64,000 nt of DNA, from the NCBI RefSeq assembly GCF_019967995.1, contig NZ_CP065377.1:1612001-1676000 (forward strand), read 5' to 3'. The stretch comes from Faecalibacterium prausnitzii. Lineage in GTDB: Bacteria > Bacillota > Clostridia > Oscillospirales > Ruminococcaceae. The translations under genes were made by a program, and so were the position numbers. The number at the start of each line of letters is the position of its first letter. The first letter of the stretch is position 1. The notes beneath the pieces are model-generated. The model searched no databases. It was not told the DNA's origin and saw nothing but the letters and a program-made list of their open reading frames with translations. Of this stretch, positions 1 to 6,516 are shown in pieces.

Positions 1-249
1 TGATTATTTCGAAGAAGCACCATATATTTTGACGATAAATCGAATCATTATGACACATTCGCTGTCGCTCATCAACTCCAATCTTGAAAAAGCTTACAGG
101 TTCGCTTCGTCAAGATTTCCGTTAACGTGTTCATGATAACTGAGCGTTTCCGCCCATCCTCATTCTTCGGACGTTCGAAAGCACTCAGCTATCATTCCAC
201 GCAGAATAGAATTTGTCAATAAAAGACGCTTCCATTCTTAATCATCCAC
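1..249. other. Gene-free stretch with an imperfect hairpin
   Basis: I see no credible coding frame. Bases 135-150 and 177-193 are nearly complementary (cores CTGAG/CTCAG flanked by GATA/TATC and TTTC/GAAA) and could form an imperfect stem with a loop of about 26 bases. Its meaning is unknown. Confidence 0.3.
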
Positions 250-285
250 AATAAAAGCCCGGCCACTCAAATCAGTAGCCGAGCT
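250..285 (-). terminator. Intrinsic terminator after the helicase-like gene
   Basis: On the minus strand a 12-base-pair stem with two G-U pairs (bases 256-267 with 274-285) is followed by four T's. It lies about 150 bases beyond the stop of the helicase-like gene. Confidence 0.7.
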
Positions 286-435
286 TCCATAATCGATATG
301 CGTACATTTTTCGCTTTATTGTATAGTGTAGTGAATTTTATGCGCATCTTACTTCTTTGTTGCTCTGTGACATTGTGCAATTTTTCGTGTAGTTTCTATA
401 GTATCGGCACGCGTTTTTGCACATTTTGTCGATCA

Positions 436-2235
436 TTATTTCAGTTCCACAAGCATCCAGACTGTCTTAAACCGCCACTTCCCTGCTGTTTCTCTTGTTG
501 TTATAATCTCTACCCCGTATTTTTGAAGCTCTCGATTTAAAAGCAATTTGCCGATCGTCTCTTGGCTAGAGCGTCCTTTAGCCGGAACAATATTCAGGAC
601 GCGAATCAGTGCTGCCTTTAGCTCATCCTTTAGCATAGGCTCATTGAGATGTTCCGCAATGTAGGCTGACACATTATCCGACTTATGCTCTGGAACAGGA
701 CCACCCAAATCGCCCCGAATCATACTAAGAATTGCGTCATGATATCCATCCTGTAACATTTTCAGTGCGACACTTTTCTGATACTGGAAGAACATCTCTT
801 TCATCTCGTTGATATGGTACTCTTTTGTTCGATGATCGTAGTACAAAGTGGACTCCTCACCGATTCGCTCGTTTACATCCGGCGCTGCCAAAAACTTCTC
901 CCAAGTCTCCCCGCCTGCACGATAACACAGCGCTGGTTCAAGATTATAGGTAGCCTCTTTAGGGCACGTCTCCAGCTCCCGTTTTCCCTTGCCGCGCAGA
1001 TAGAGTTTAAAGATATCCTGCTCACTCACTGGCCGCTTTCTGCCGATCTCCTGAATCACCTCCATGGGCAACCACTGCTCAATGAAAATATGTTTGACCG
1101 TCTCGTCTTTGATGTCAACACCGTTATAGAAGACAGTCGTAGTAAAAAGGATCCGCTTCAAAAGCTTTCCGTGCCGGACACAATCATACAGCGTATCCAT
1201 CGCGCCGGACTTGTTGTGGTCAGAGCAGTAGTAGGAAGCCGCATCACCGTATATCAGCTTCATTTTTTCAAGCGTTGCACGACTCGATACAAAAACAATC
1301 ACTTTTTCATCTGGTGGAATGGAATCCAAGAGAGCCTTACGCTCAGCATCCCGATAGTAGAATCGAATTTCTGAGACACTCGATTTTCTTCTTGGGATTC
1401 GGTAATAGTTTTCTGGGGGAAGTGTCCCCTCCTCCTTCCACTTCTGAATCAAGAAGTCCATCGTGGCGCTCATGTAGATCACTGTTTTACACGAAACCAA
1501 CTGCTCGACGCACTGGTACGCCATGTTCGTCTTATGGTTAAATTTGGCATCATTCACAAAATAATGAGCCTCATCACAGACAATATAGGTATAGCTGTTC
1601 TTGATGTGCTCCAGCGTCTTCTCTGGGTTTTCCTGATAGTCCTTCTGGAGCTTTTGATAGGTTTGCACCTCTACAAACTCAAAACTCAGGCACTCGATCA
1701 TCGCCAATCTAATCAGGTCTGTATCTCGGAAATCCCTTTCGACTCCATCCGCTAAAATGGCTTGGACGATTTGCTCCCACAGCGTTTTCCGGTTGCAAAG
1801 ATATAGAATTCGCTTTCGATCTCCCACATTGAATCTTGGGCAGCTAGTCATATTTTTCTTCAATAAGTCAATGATTGCAGTTGTTTTACCCGCGCCTGTA
1901 CCCGCATCGATCACATAGCGACCAACTCCCCAGCTTTGTATAATGTCGCCGATGGCCTGTGAGACGTAGCGTGTGTCCTCTGGCAAAGCCGGTAAAGCCC
2001 GTTCAAATAGCATTTCTTCCCGGCGGATATCATCCAGTGACCAAATCATTTCCTGTTCGGCTGCTTGCGGTTTCGTCATCGGAGCAGGTACGCGCGGCAA
2101 CTCTTCACAGGGGTCCAAGCCAATGTCGGTAAGATCCCCAAATAGCGCCAAGATAGACAATGCATCGTTGGGTTTGTTTTTGGGCAGAGATACAGGCTGC
2201 ATGGGTGTAGTGGTAACATTTGTTTCTTCAGTCAT
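436..2235 (-). CDS. SF2 helicase-like ATPase of the element
   Basis: The 599-residue protein has SF2 helicase hallmarks: a Walker A loop AGTGAGKTT near residues 111-119, a DEAH box at 221-224, an SAT motif III near 256-258, and a QEIGRKRP motif VI-like segment near 395-402. The substrate could be DNA or RNA. The start is supported by AGGAG about 12 bases upstream. It is the most distal minus-strand gene of the element visible here and has its own terminator at 250-285. Helicases of this kind in small integrative elements may help replication or transfer; that role is inferred. I cannot assign it to a named family. Confidence 0.7.
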   Translation of the reverse strand: MTEETNVTTTPMQPVSLPKNKPNDALSILALFGDLTDIGLDPCEELPRVPAPMTKPQAAEQEMIWSLDDIRREEMLFERALPALPEDTRYVSQAIGDIIQSWGVGRYVIDAGTGAGKTTAIIDLLKKNMTSCPRFNVGDRKRILYLCNRKTLWEQIVQAILADGVERDFRDTDLIRLAMIECLSFEFVEVQTYQKLQKDYQENPEKTLEHIKNSYTYIVCDEAHYFVNDAKFNHKTNMAYQCVEQLVSCKTVIYMSATMDFLIQKWKEEGTLPPENYYRIPRRKSSVSEIRFYYRDAERKALLDSIPPDEKVIVFVSSRATLEKMKLIYGDAASYYCSDHNKSGAMDTLYDCVRHGKLLKRILFTTTVFYNGVDIKDETVKHIFIEQWLPMEVIQEIGRKRPVSEQDIFKLYLRGKGKRELETCPKEATYNLEPALCYRAGGETWEKFLAAPDVNERIGEESTLYYDHRTKEYHINEMKEMFFQYQKSVALKMLQDGYHDAILSMIRGDLGGPVPEHKSDNVSAYIAEHLNEPMLKDELKAALIRVLNIVPAKGRSSQETIGKLLLNRELQKYGVEIITTRETAGKWRFKTVWMLVELK

Positions 2236-2329
2236 AAAATAATATTGCTCCTATAAAAATATAAGGCGCACAGCCCAGCTATCTTGCCAGACCATGCGCC
2301 GGTTTGTTAGCATCTACCCAAAAAAGCTC

Positions 2330-2441
2330 TGGTCAAACGCTTCGTTCTGTGCTATTATAGGGGCGAGAACATTAGCATTACATATATATTCCCGTCTCTA
2401 TCACCGCTTTACCTGTTGGCGCAGGTAAGGCGGTTTTTGTT
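2330..2441 (+). ncRNA. Candidate small RNA with promoter and terminator
   Basis: On the plus strand TGGTCA (2330-2335) and TATTAT (2353-2358) are 17 bases apart, so transcription would start near 2365. A stem (CCGC.TTACCTG pairing with CAGGTAA.GCGG, about 2404-2432) followed by TTTTTGTTTT ends the unit, giving an RNA of roughly 75 nt. It lies in the gap between two minus-strand genes and ends at the 3' end of the 2442-2714 gene. It could be a countertranscript or simply a terminator read from the other strand. No open frame is convincing. Confidence 0.35.
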
Positions 2442-2714
2442 TTACTGTTGCGCATGGGACTTTGCCTCGACTGCTGCCGCCGCTTCTGCAAACGTCTGCA
2501 TGGCGCTATTGTAGCCAATTTGGAACGAGTGCTCGGCAACGGACGCAATCAGCCCTTCCAGAATTTCAGATAGGATCTCGTTCTGCGCTTCGCTCAAATA
2601 CGGTCGAATAAGCGCCTCTACCTGACGACTGCTTACGTCTACGGCATTCTTAAACTTCTCCTGACTCTGCTTGATCTCGTCAGCGGTCTGAAATACATCT
2701 TTTAAAAAGCTCAT
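2442..2714 (-). CDS. Small element protein of unknown function
   Basis: A 90-residue, mainly helical protein rich in Ala, Glu and Gln that I do not recognise. The chosen ATG (MSFLKDV...) has a strong AAAGGAGA six bases upstream. An in-frame ATG at 2795, also with GGAGGT upstream and nearly touching the stop of the excisionase-like gene, would add 27 residues; both could be used. It is cotranscribed with the HTH gene upstream. No membrane segment or known motif is visible. Position between xis-like and helicase-like genes suggests an accessory role in excision or replication, but nothing in the protein proves it. Confidence 0.55.
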   Translation of the reverse strand: MSFLKDVFQTADEIKQSQEKFKNAVDVSSRQVEALIRPYLSEAQNEILSEILEGLIASVAEHSFQIGYNSAMQTFAEAAAAVEAKSHAQQ

Positions 2715-2796
2715 TTTGATCTCCTTTTTCATATTTATAATCGTATTTTTCAGCTCTTCCCCGGCGGGGTACGGAGCAACTTCCAGGTCCCACATA

Positions 2797-3039
2797 TTAT
2801 GCAGCACCTCCCGGTGTGTTATCGACCTTCTGCGCATCGAGCCATTCCATCAGCCCTTCGCGGAAGATCCGGTAGCTATTGCCCACCTTTACCGCCGGGA
2901 AGCCCGGTTTACTCACCAGCCGATAGACAAAATTCTGCCCGAACTCCAGCAGCTCTGCCACCTCGGCAACGGTCATCATGGGCGAGAGCTGTGTCGCAGT
3001 CGTCGGCTTTCCAGTGGTGTTCTTTTTGCTTCGTGTCAT
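2797..3039 (-). CDS. Excisionase-type helix-turn-helix protein
   Basis: Eighty residues from the ATG preceded by AGGAG. Residues from about 20 to 70 read as a MerR/excisionase-type winged helix: a TVAEVAELLEFGQNFVYRLV segment, then a wing ending in KVGNSYRIFREGLMEWL. Such proteins bind DNA, either as recombination directionality factors at attachment sites or as small regulators. The same element encodes a tyrosine recombinase, which favours the excisionase reading. The stop is next to an in-frame ATG of the downstream gene, and both follow the promoter at 3160-3188. Confidence 0.75.
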   Translation of the reverse strand: MTRSKKNTTGKPTTATQLSPMMTVAEVAELLEFGQNFVYRLVSKPGFPAVKVGNSYRIFREGLMEWLDAQKVDNTPGGAA

Positions 3040-3080
3040 AATTTGTATGCTCCTATATAATTGGATTGTATTTTTGGCAG

Positions 3081-3128
3081 TCAACTGGGCGTTGCCAAAT
3101 TACGCCTTATTGTTTTTTCGCTACGCAC
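3081..3128 (-). CDS. Possible 15-residue leader peptide ahead of xis-like gene
   Basis: A GTG codon seven bases after a perfect AAGGAGG opens a 15-codon frame (MRSEKTIRRNLATPS) that ends about 40 bases before the excisionase-like start. It lies directly downstream of the predicted promoter at 3160-3188. It may be a translated leader that tunes expression of the operon, or a chance site; the ribosome-binding sequence is its only strong support. Confidence 0.3.
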   Translation of the reverse strand: MRSEKTIRRNLATPS

Positions 3129-3152
3129 TATCAAACCTCCTTGTTTTGTTTG

Positions 3153-3188
3153 TACAAGCAGTATATCGCTACTTGTATTAAAGTTCAA
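3153..3188 (-). promoter_or_regulatory. Promoter and operator of the xis-like operon
   Basis: On the minus strand TTGAAC (3183-3188) and TATACT (3160-3165) are 17 bases apart. An inverted repeat with TACAAG/CTTGTA arms (3153-3158 and 3172-3177) brackets the -10 box. A repressor bound there would block RNA polymerase, as expected for a lysogeny-type switch. No repressor gene is visible in the window. Confidence 0.6.
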
Positions 3189-3275
3189 TAGTTATCTGTA
3201 ATTTTTTCTTCTGTTTTTTAAACAAAGCCCAATAATACCTTTTTTTGAAAGGTGCTATTGCCTTTTTGTTGATTT

Positions 3276-3443
3276 TTAACAAGCACATGCCATTTTCACA
3301 TCAGATATAAAACAATCTGTATAAAGCGTCGTATCAAGCATCGTTTCCAGCACTGAGAGGATTTGGTTTTCCACTTCTGCCGCTCTCCGACGTCCGTTCA
3401 GGCAATCATGCCATCCATAGTGCACCACCTCCTGTGCTTCCAT
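3276..3443 (-). CDS. Possible 55-residue element protein
   Basis: An open frame beginning MEAQEVVHYGWHDCLNGRRR and ending in a Cys-rich tail. No ribosome-binding site precedes the ATG, but AGGAGG occurs inside the frame a few codons later, so a shorter product is possible. Position and size fit the small DNA-binding or helper proteins of such elements. I do not recognise it. An imperfect hairpin (about 3229-3260) follows its stop. Confidence 0.3.
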   Translation of the reverse strand: MEAQEVVHYGWHDCLNGRRRAAEVENQILSVLETMLDTTLYTDCFISDVKMACAC

Positions 3444-3511
3444 TGGCGAAATTGCGCCGTTTTTCGCTTATTAGCGATACTATGTCTCTTTTAGTTTTTC
3501 CACATTCCACT

Positions 3512-3585
3512 CAACATCGCCAACATCGCCACACTGGCGAAGTTTATTTTTGTCGCTTATTCGTCATTTTTATGCAACTTCGCCA
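3512..3585. repeat. Repeats and palindrome at the 3' end of the RepA-like gene
   Basis: A 9-base tandem repeat CAACATCGC occupies 3512-3520 and 3521-3529. It runs into a palindrome TCGCCA-CAC-TGGCGA (3526-3540). A further 10-base arm, TGGCGAAGTT (3535-3544), is perfectly complementary to 3576-3585, inside the last codons of the ATPase gene. Repeats beside a replication-type ATPase could be an origin or an operator; this is inference. The rest of the 3129-3569 gap holds only the features listed separately. Confidence 0.45.
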
Positions 3586-4712
3586 CACACTCGCCTCACT
3601 GCCCGGACAGCGCACAAGGAGGTGATGAACTTGAACTTTCCGTCAGCCTGCCGCACCCGCTTGGTCTGGATCTTTTTCTCTTTTACAAGGCATGTATGTG
3701 CCCGCTCAACGGTGCGTCTGCTGCATCCTGTTTCGTCCATTACCAGCTTTTTCAGATCCATGCCAGCCATCGGTCCCTGCTCTTTCAGAAGGGCCATGAT
3801 GGACTCCTTGGCATCCCGCTGCGACGGCTCCAATGGCATCGGCTTGTCGGCCATCAACTCCTTATAATGCTTCTCCGTGGTCGCCGCCAGCACTGCCCGG
3901 ACGGTTTCCACCTCTGCGCCTGCCTTATTTTTCACACCTACCGTCTGGGTATGGAAGAGGATACTACGTGCCTTAGTGCCAATGTTCAGCTTTTCCTGCG
4001 TTACATAGGTGACGCTCTCGTCCATCGGCAGTCTCCCCAGAATGGTCACGCTGCGAGCGGCATTCCACAGCTCACCCGAACCGGCCAGCAACATCCGTGC
4101 ATCATCGCCTGCCTTCTTTACCATGTGAGATACAATGACCACGCTGAACTGGTCTGCCAAAGCTTTTTCCTGCAGCATATCAAGCGCCCCGCGCATCACA
4201 TCACCATTTGCCGCTGCATTCCACTCCAGAAAGCTCCTGAGCGGGTCGATGATAACCAGTGCCGGATGCAGCTCATCAATAAGCTCAAACAAGCTTGCCC
4301 CAATAACAAGCTTTTTCTTTTTCTGCTGCCAGTACCAGCCGGGAGTCGCGTAAAACACCCTGCGCATATCCGCCTCTGCCGCGATCATGCGCGGAGCCAG
4401 AGACATGCCGGGGTCATCCTCGCTCGTAAGTACTAAAACATTCCCCTGTGCAACTGCAGCATCAGGGAAGAGCATCGTGGGACGTCCGGTCGTTACGGCA
4501 GCCACCACACCCGCCATGAATACGCCCTTGCCCACGCCGCCGGGGCCTGCCACGACCGACACTGCTCCCATCGGGAAGTATCCTTTAACAAGCCATCGGG
4601 TATTTACCGGCTCCACATCTCCCAGACACGGAATCATGCCTCCATGGTAGACCGGCGCAGCTGAAGCAGTGGTCACAGCAGGGATTAACGGAAAGAAACT
4701 TAGAAAACTCAT
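3570..4712 (-). CDS. RepA-like RecA-fold ATPase (AAA_25 type)
   Basis: The 380-residue protein has a Walker A loop GPGGVGKG near residues 56-63, a Walker B strand ALVIIDPL near 151-158, and a C-terminal region (from about 320) that resembles a winged helix (SRRTVERAHTCLVKEKKI). This layout matches RepA-type hexameric helicases of plasmids and integrative elements (AAA_25 family), which unwind DNA for element replication. The ATG has AAGGAG seven bases upstream. Between it and the integrase gene lies a candidate structured RNA on the same strand. GC content is lower than in the chromosomal genes to the right. Confidence 0.75.
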   Translation of the reverse strand: MSFLSFFPLIPAVTTASAAPVYHGGMIPCLGDVEPVNTRWLVKGYFPMGAVSVVAGPGGVGKGVFMAGVVAAVTTGRPTMLFPDAAVAQGNVLVLTSEDDPGMSLAPRMIAAEADMRRVFYATPGWYWQQKKKKLVIGASLFELIDELHPALVIIDPLRSFLEWNAAANGDVMRGALDMLQEKALADQFSVVIVSHMVKKAGDDARMLLAGSGELWNAARSVTILGRLPMDESVTYVTQEKLNIGTKARSILFHTQTVGVKNKAGAEVETVRAVLAATTEKHYKELMADKPMPLEPSQRDAKESIMALLKEQGPMAGMDLKKLVMDETGCSRRTVERAHTCLVKEKKIQTKRVRQADGKFKFITSLCAVRAVRRVCGEVA

Positions 4713-4799
4713 ATTTTACTCCTTATATTCGTTTACGTTTTTGGCATATTTTTTACGCTACATCGTGCATCTTCTAAAAAATGGCAATAAAAAAGACGC

Positions 4800-5047
4800 A
4801 CAAAAAGATAGAACTCCCAAGCCGCACTCATACCGTATACCGGCAGAATACAGCTTCTGGGAAACTACTCTATCTAATCATGCGTCTCGCCTTAGGCTGA
4901 GACCTCCATTCGTCTAGGTGAGGCTCAGTATCCTGAACCTCGACGAACAGATAAAATATGTTACGCAGTCCATCACTGTGAGTCCGCGTAATGGCCCTCG
5001 GAGACATCATCTTCACTTCTGGGCTTCATACGAAACATTCCGGGGGT
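4800..5047 (-). ncRNA. Candidate structured non-coding RNA, about 245 nt
   Basis: No coding frame fits this region, but the minus strand carries a promoter (5054-5082) and a series of stems. These are TTACGC/GCGTAA (4961-4966 with 4986-4991); a nine-pair stem with a four-base loop (4920-4928 with 4933-4941), extended by CGTC/GACG at 4911-4914 and 4942-4945; GTCTC.GCC/GGC.GAGAC (4884-4903); and a small CCG/CGG hairpin (4833-4843). A closing stem near the 3' end (4807-4822 with 4853-4874) is followed by TTTTT, like an intrinsic terminator. I cannot match it to a known RNA family from memory. It could be a regulatory RNA of the element or a long leader of the downstream ATPase gene. Confidence 0.55.
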
Positions 5048-5053
5048 AAGGTC

Positions 5054-5082
5054 ATTATAGCACCGTCGGCAGTAATTGTCAC
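5054..5082 (-). promoter_or_regulatory. Promoter of the structured RNA
   Basis: GTGACA (5077-5082) and a consensus TATAAT (5054-5059) are separated by 17 bases on the minus strand, predicting a start near 5047. It is the best promoter in the element. Confidence 0.7.
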
Positions 5083-5144
5083 GCTCCATTTTATAAACAT
5101 TTCGTGATCTTCTCTTTCTGCACAATTGGTCCTCCTCACTTCAA

Positions 5145-5258
5145 CCTTGCAATGACCGCTCAACTTTGCATTTCCGAAATTATCAATTTATATCGCATTT
5201 TCGTTCAATTTCATCAACATTGCAAAGTCGCAAATTCATATACACGATCACTGCAAAG
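5145..5258. repeat. Repeated TTGCA/TGCAA motifs beyond the integrase stop
   Basis: Four copies of a TTGCA-type word lie here: 5146-5152, 5163-5170 (ACTTTGCA), 5221-5228 (TGCAAAGT, the exact complement of the previous one) and 5251-5258. Similar short repeats near integrase genes can be arm-type binding sites of tyrosine recombinases. The motif is short, so chance cannot be excluded. Confidence 0.25.
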
Positions 5259-5274
5259 AAGCCGCCACACTCCT

Positions 5275-6237
5275 TCACCTTTCCCGTTTCATCCCTATTT
5301 TTTCACCCCGTTGCTTTTCATGGCTCATCTGTTCCAGCGGGTTCAGGGCGTCATAGTTGGCTCTCAGGTCGTCCGCATACAGTGCCACATACCGCCGGGT
5401 CATGGTGAGGTCTGCGTGTCCCAGCAGCTTTTGCAGACGGAACGGGTCGCCACCAGCTTGGATATACAGTTTGGCGTAGGTGTGCCGGAACAGGTGCATA
5501 GAGGTCTTATCCACGCCTCTGCTATGATTATAATTCCAAATCGCATTACCGAGCGAATTCAGGGTCATCTGGTTGCCATACTCTGAGACAAACAACGGGG
5601 CCGTGAAATCGCTGGTACGATGCTCCAGATACTCCTCCATGATCTTGACCAGTGCCTTAGAGAGCGGCACGATTTGCTGGTTACGCGCCTTCATGTGGCG
5701 GAAAAACACTGTCCCGGCGGAAAGGTCCAAGTCTCCGATCTGCAGGTTGAGTAGCGTGGACGCACGGCAGCCGGTACCAAGCAGGAAGTTGACAATGACC
5801 CAATTGCGGTATTCGGCAAAGGAGCACGTCTTGCAGTCCGGTTCCTTCAGCAGCTTCTGCAGCTCATCGGTGGTGTAGGGTTCTTTGATTGGATCATCTG
5901 CACGCACTAGTCTGATCGGATACTTTTCCAGATAGCTTTTTTCCATACACCAGTACAAAAACGCACGCACCATGCGCAGATTCGTATTGATGGTCGTATC
6001 GTGAAGCTTCTGGTCCTTCATATAGAAGATATAGTCCTCCACCGTTTCCTCTGTGATGGTATGGATGGGCTGTTCTGTGTCCCCCAGAAACCGAAAGAAG
6101 CTTCTGCCCTTAGCGGCGTAGAAGTCGAGTGAGCCTTGGGAGAGGTTCTTGAGCCGGTTGTACTTTTGGAACCTTTCAAATGCCTGTTGGATGGTGGGAT
6201 TTGCCTTGGCAGCGGGTCTTAAATCACGGTTACGCAC
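5275..6237 (-). CDS. Tyrosine recombinase (phage-type integrase)
   Basis: A 320-residue site-specific recombinase with an N-terminal SAM-like core-binding domain (about residues 15-105) and a C-terminal catalytic domain. The catalytic set is complete: Arg158 (GCRAS), Lys183 (MKARN), His248 and Arg251 (HLFRH), His274 (LLGHA) and Tyr283 (RRYVA). I chose the GTG start ten bases after AAAGGAGG. The longer frame to 6336 would begin inside the tRNA terminator hairpin. The gene points away from the adjacent tRNA-Leu, as in elements that integrate at a tRNA 3' end. Confidence 0.9.
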   Translation of the reverse strand: MRNRDLRPAAKANPTIQQAFERFQKYNRLKNLSQGSLDFYAAKGRSFFRFLGDTEQPIHTITEETVEDYIFYMKDQKLHDTTINTNLRMVRAFLYWCMEKSYLEKYPIRLVRADDPIKEPYTTDELQKLLKEPDCKTCSFAEYRNWVIVNFLLGTGCRASTLLNLQIGDLDLSAGTVFFRHMKARNQQIVPLSKALVKIMEEYLEHRTSDFTAPLFVSEYGNQMTLNSLGNAIWNYNHSRGVDKTSMHLFRHTYAKLYIQAGGDPFRLQKLLGHADLTMTRRYVALYADDLRANYDALNPLEQMSHEKQRGEKIGMKRER

Positions 6238-6304
6238 GAGAGAGACTCCTCCTTTTTTCGCGAAAAATCCCTCTCGCCCGCTCAACACTTCCAGAAAATG
6301 GAAC

Positions 6305-6357
6305 AAAAAGAGAAAGCCCAGAATCATTCGATTCAACGAATAATTCTGAGCTTTCTC
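6305..6357 (-). terminator. Terminator of tRNA-Leu(UAA) at the element boundary
   Basis: A 20-base-pair stem with two G-U pairs (6311-6330 with 6337-6356) and a six-base loop is followed by TTTTT on the minus strand. It starts two bases beyond the tRNA 3' end, so the element boundary keeps the tRNA unit terminated and isolates the integrase gene from read-through. Confidence 0.8.
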
Positions 6358-6358
6358 A

Positions 6359-6442
6359 TGCCACCGGCGGGGCTTGAACCCGCACTCTGTCGCCAGAAAG
6401 GGATTTTAAGTCCCTCGTGTCTGCCAATTTCACCACAGTGGC
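6359..6442 (-). tRNA. tRNA-Leu (anticodon UAA)
   Basis: An 84-base cloverleaf with a seven-pair acceptor stem (GCCACTG with CGGTGGC, one G-U pair), a long variable arm, GCGGG TTCAAGC CCCGC as T arm, and anticodon loop CTTAAAA giving anticodon UAA. CCA is not encoded. It lies 74 bases downstream of pncB and is the probable attachment site of the element to its left. Confidence 0.93.
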
Positions 6443-6516
6443 TTCTAAATGAACTGCCGCTGCAAGAACTGCAAACGGCAATTCATATCATACAATAGAA
6501 ATCCCGATTTGTCAAG

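Larger units (their letters stand above)
1..6358. mobile_element. Integrative element at tRNA-Leu (right part only)
   Basis: A tyrosine recombinase gene starts about 120 bases from the 3' end of a tRNA-Leu(UAA) gene. Behind it lie a RepA-like ATPase, an excisionase-like HTH protein, a helicase-like ATPase and small unknown genes, all on the minus strand. Base composition is visibly more AT-rich than in the neighbouring chromosomal genes. This arrangement is typical of integrative and mobilisable elements that use a tRNA 3' end as attachment site. No relaxase, conjugation or capsid gene is visible. The distal end and second attachment site are outside the window, so size and type cannot be given. 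Confidence 0.75.

Noticed and set aside
34..50. Possible distal attachment site
   Set aside because: AATCGAATCATT resembles the inverted terminator arm beside tRNA-Leu in 11 of 12 bases, but it matches no tRNA sequence and is too short to support an attachment site.
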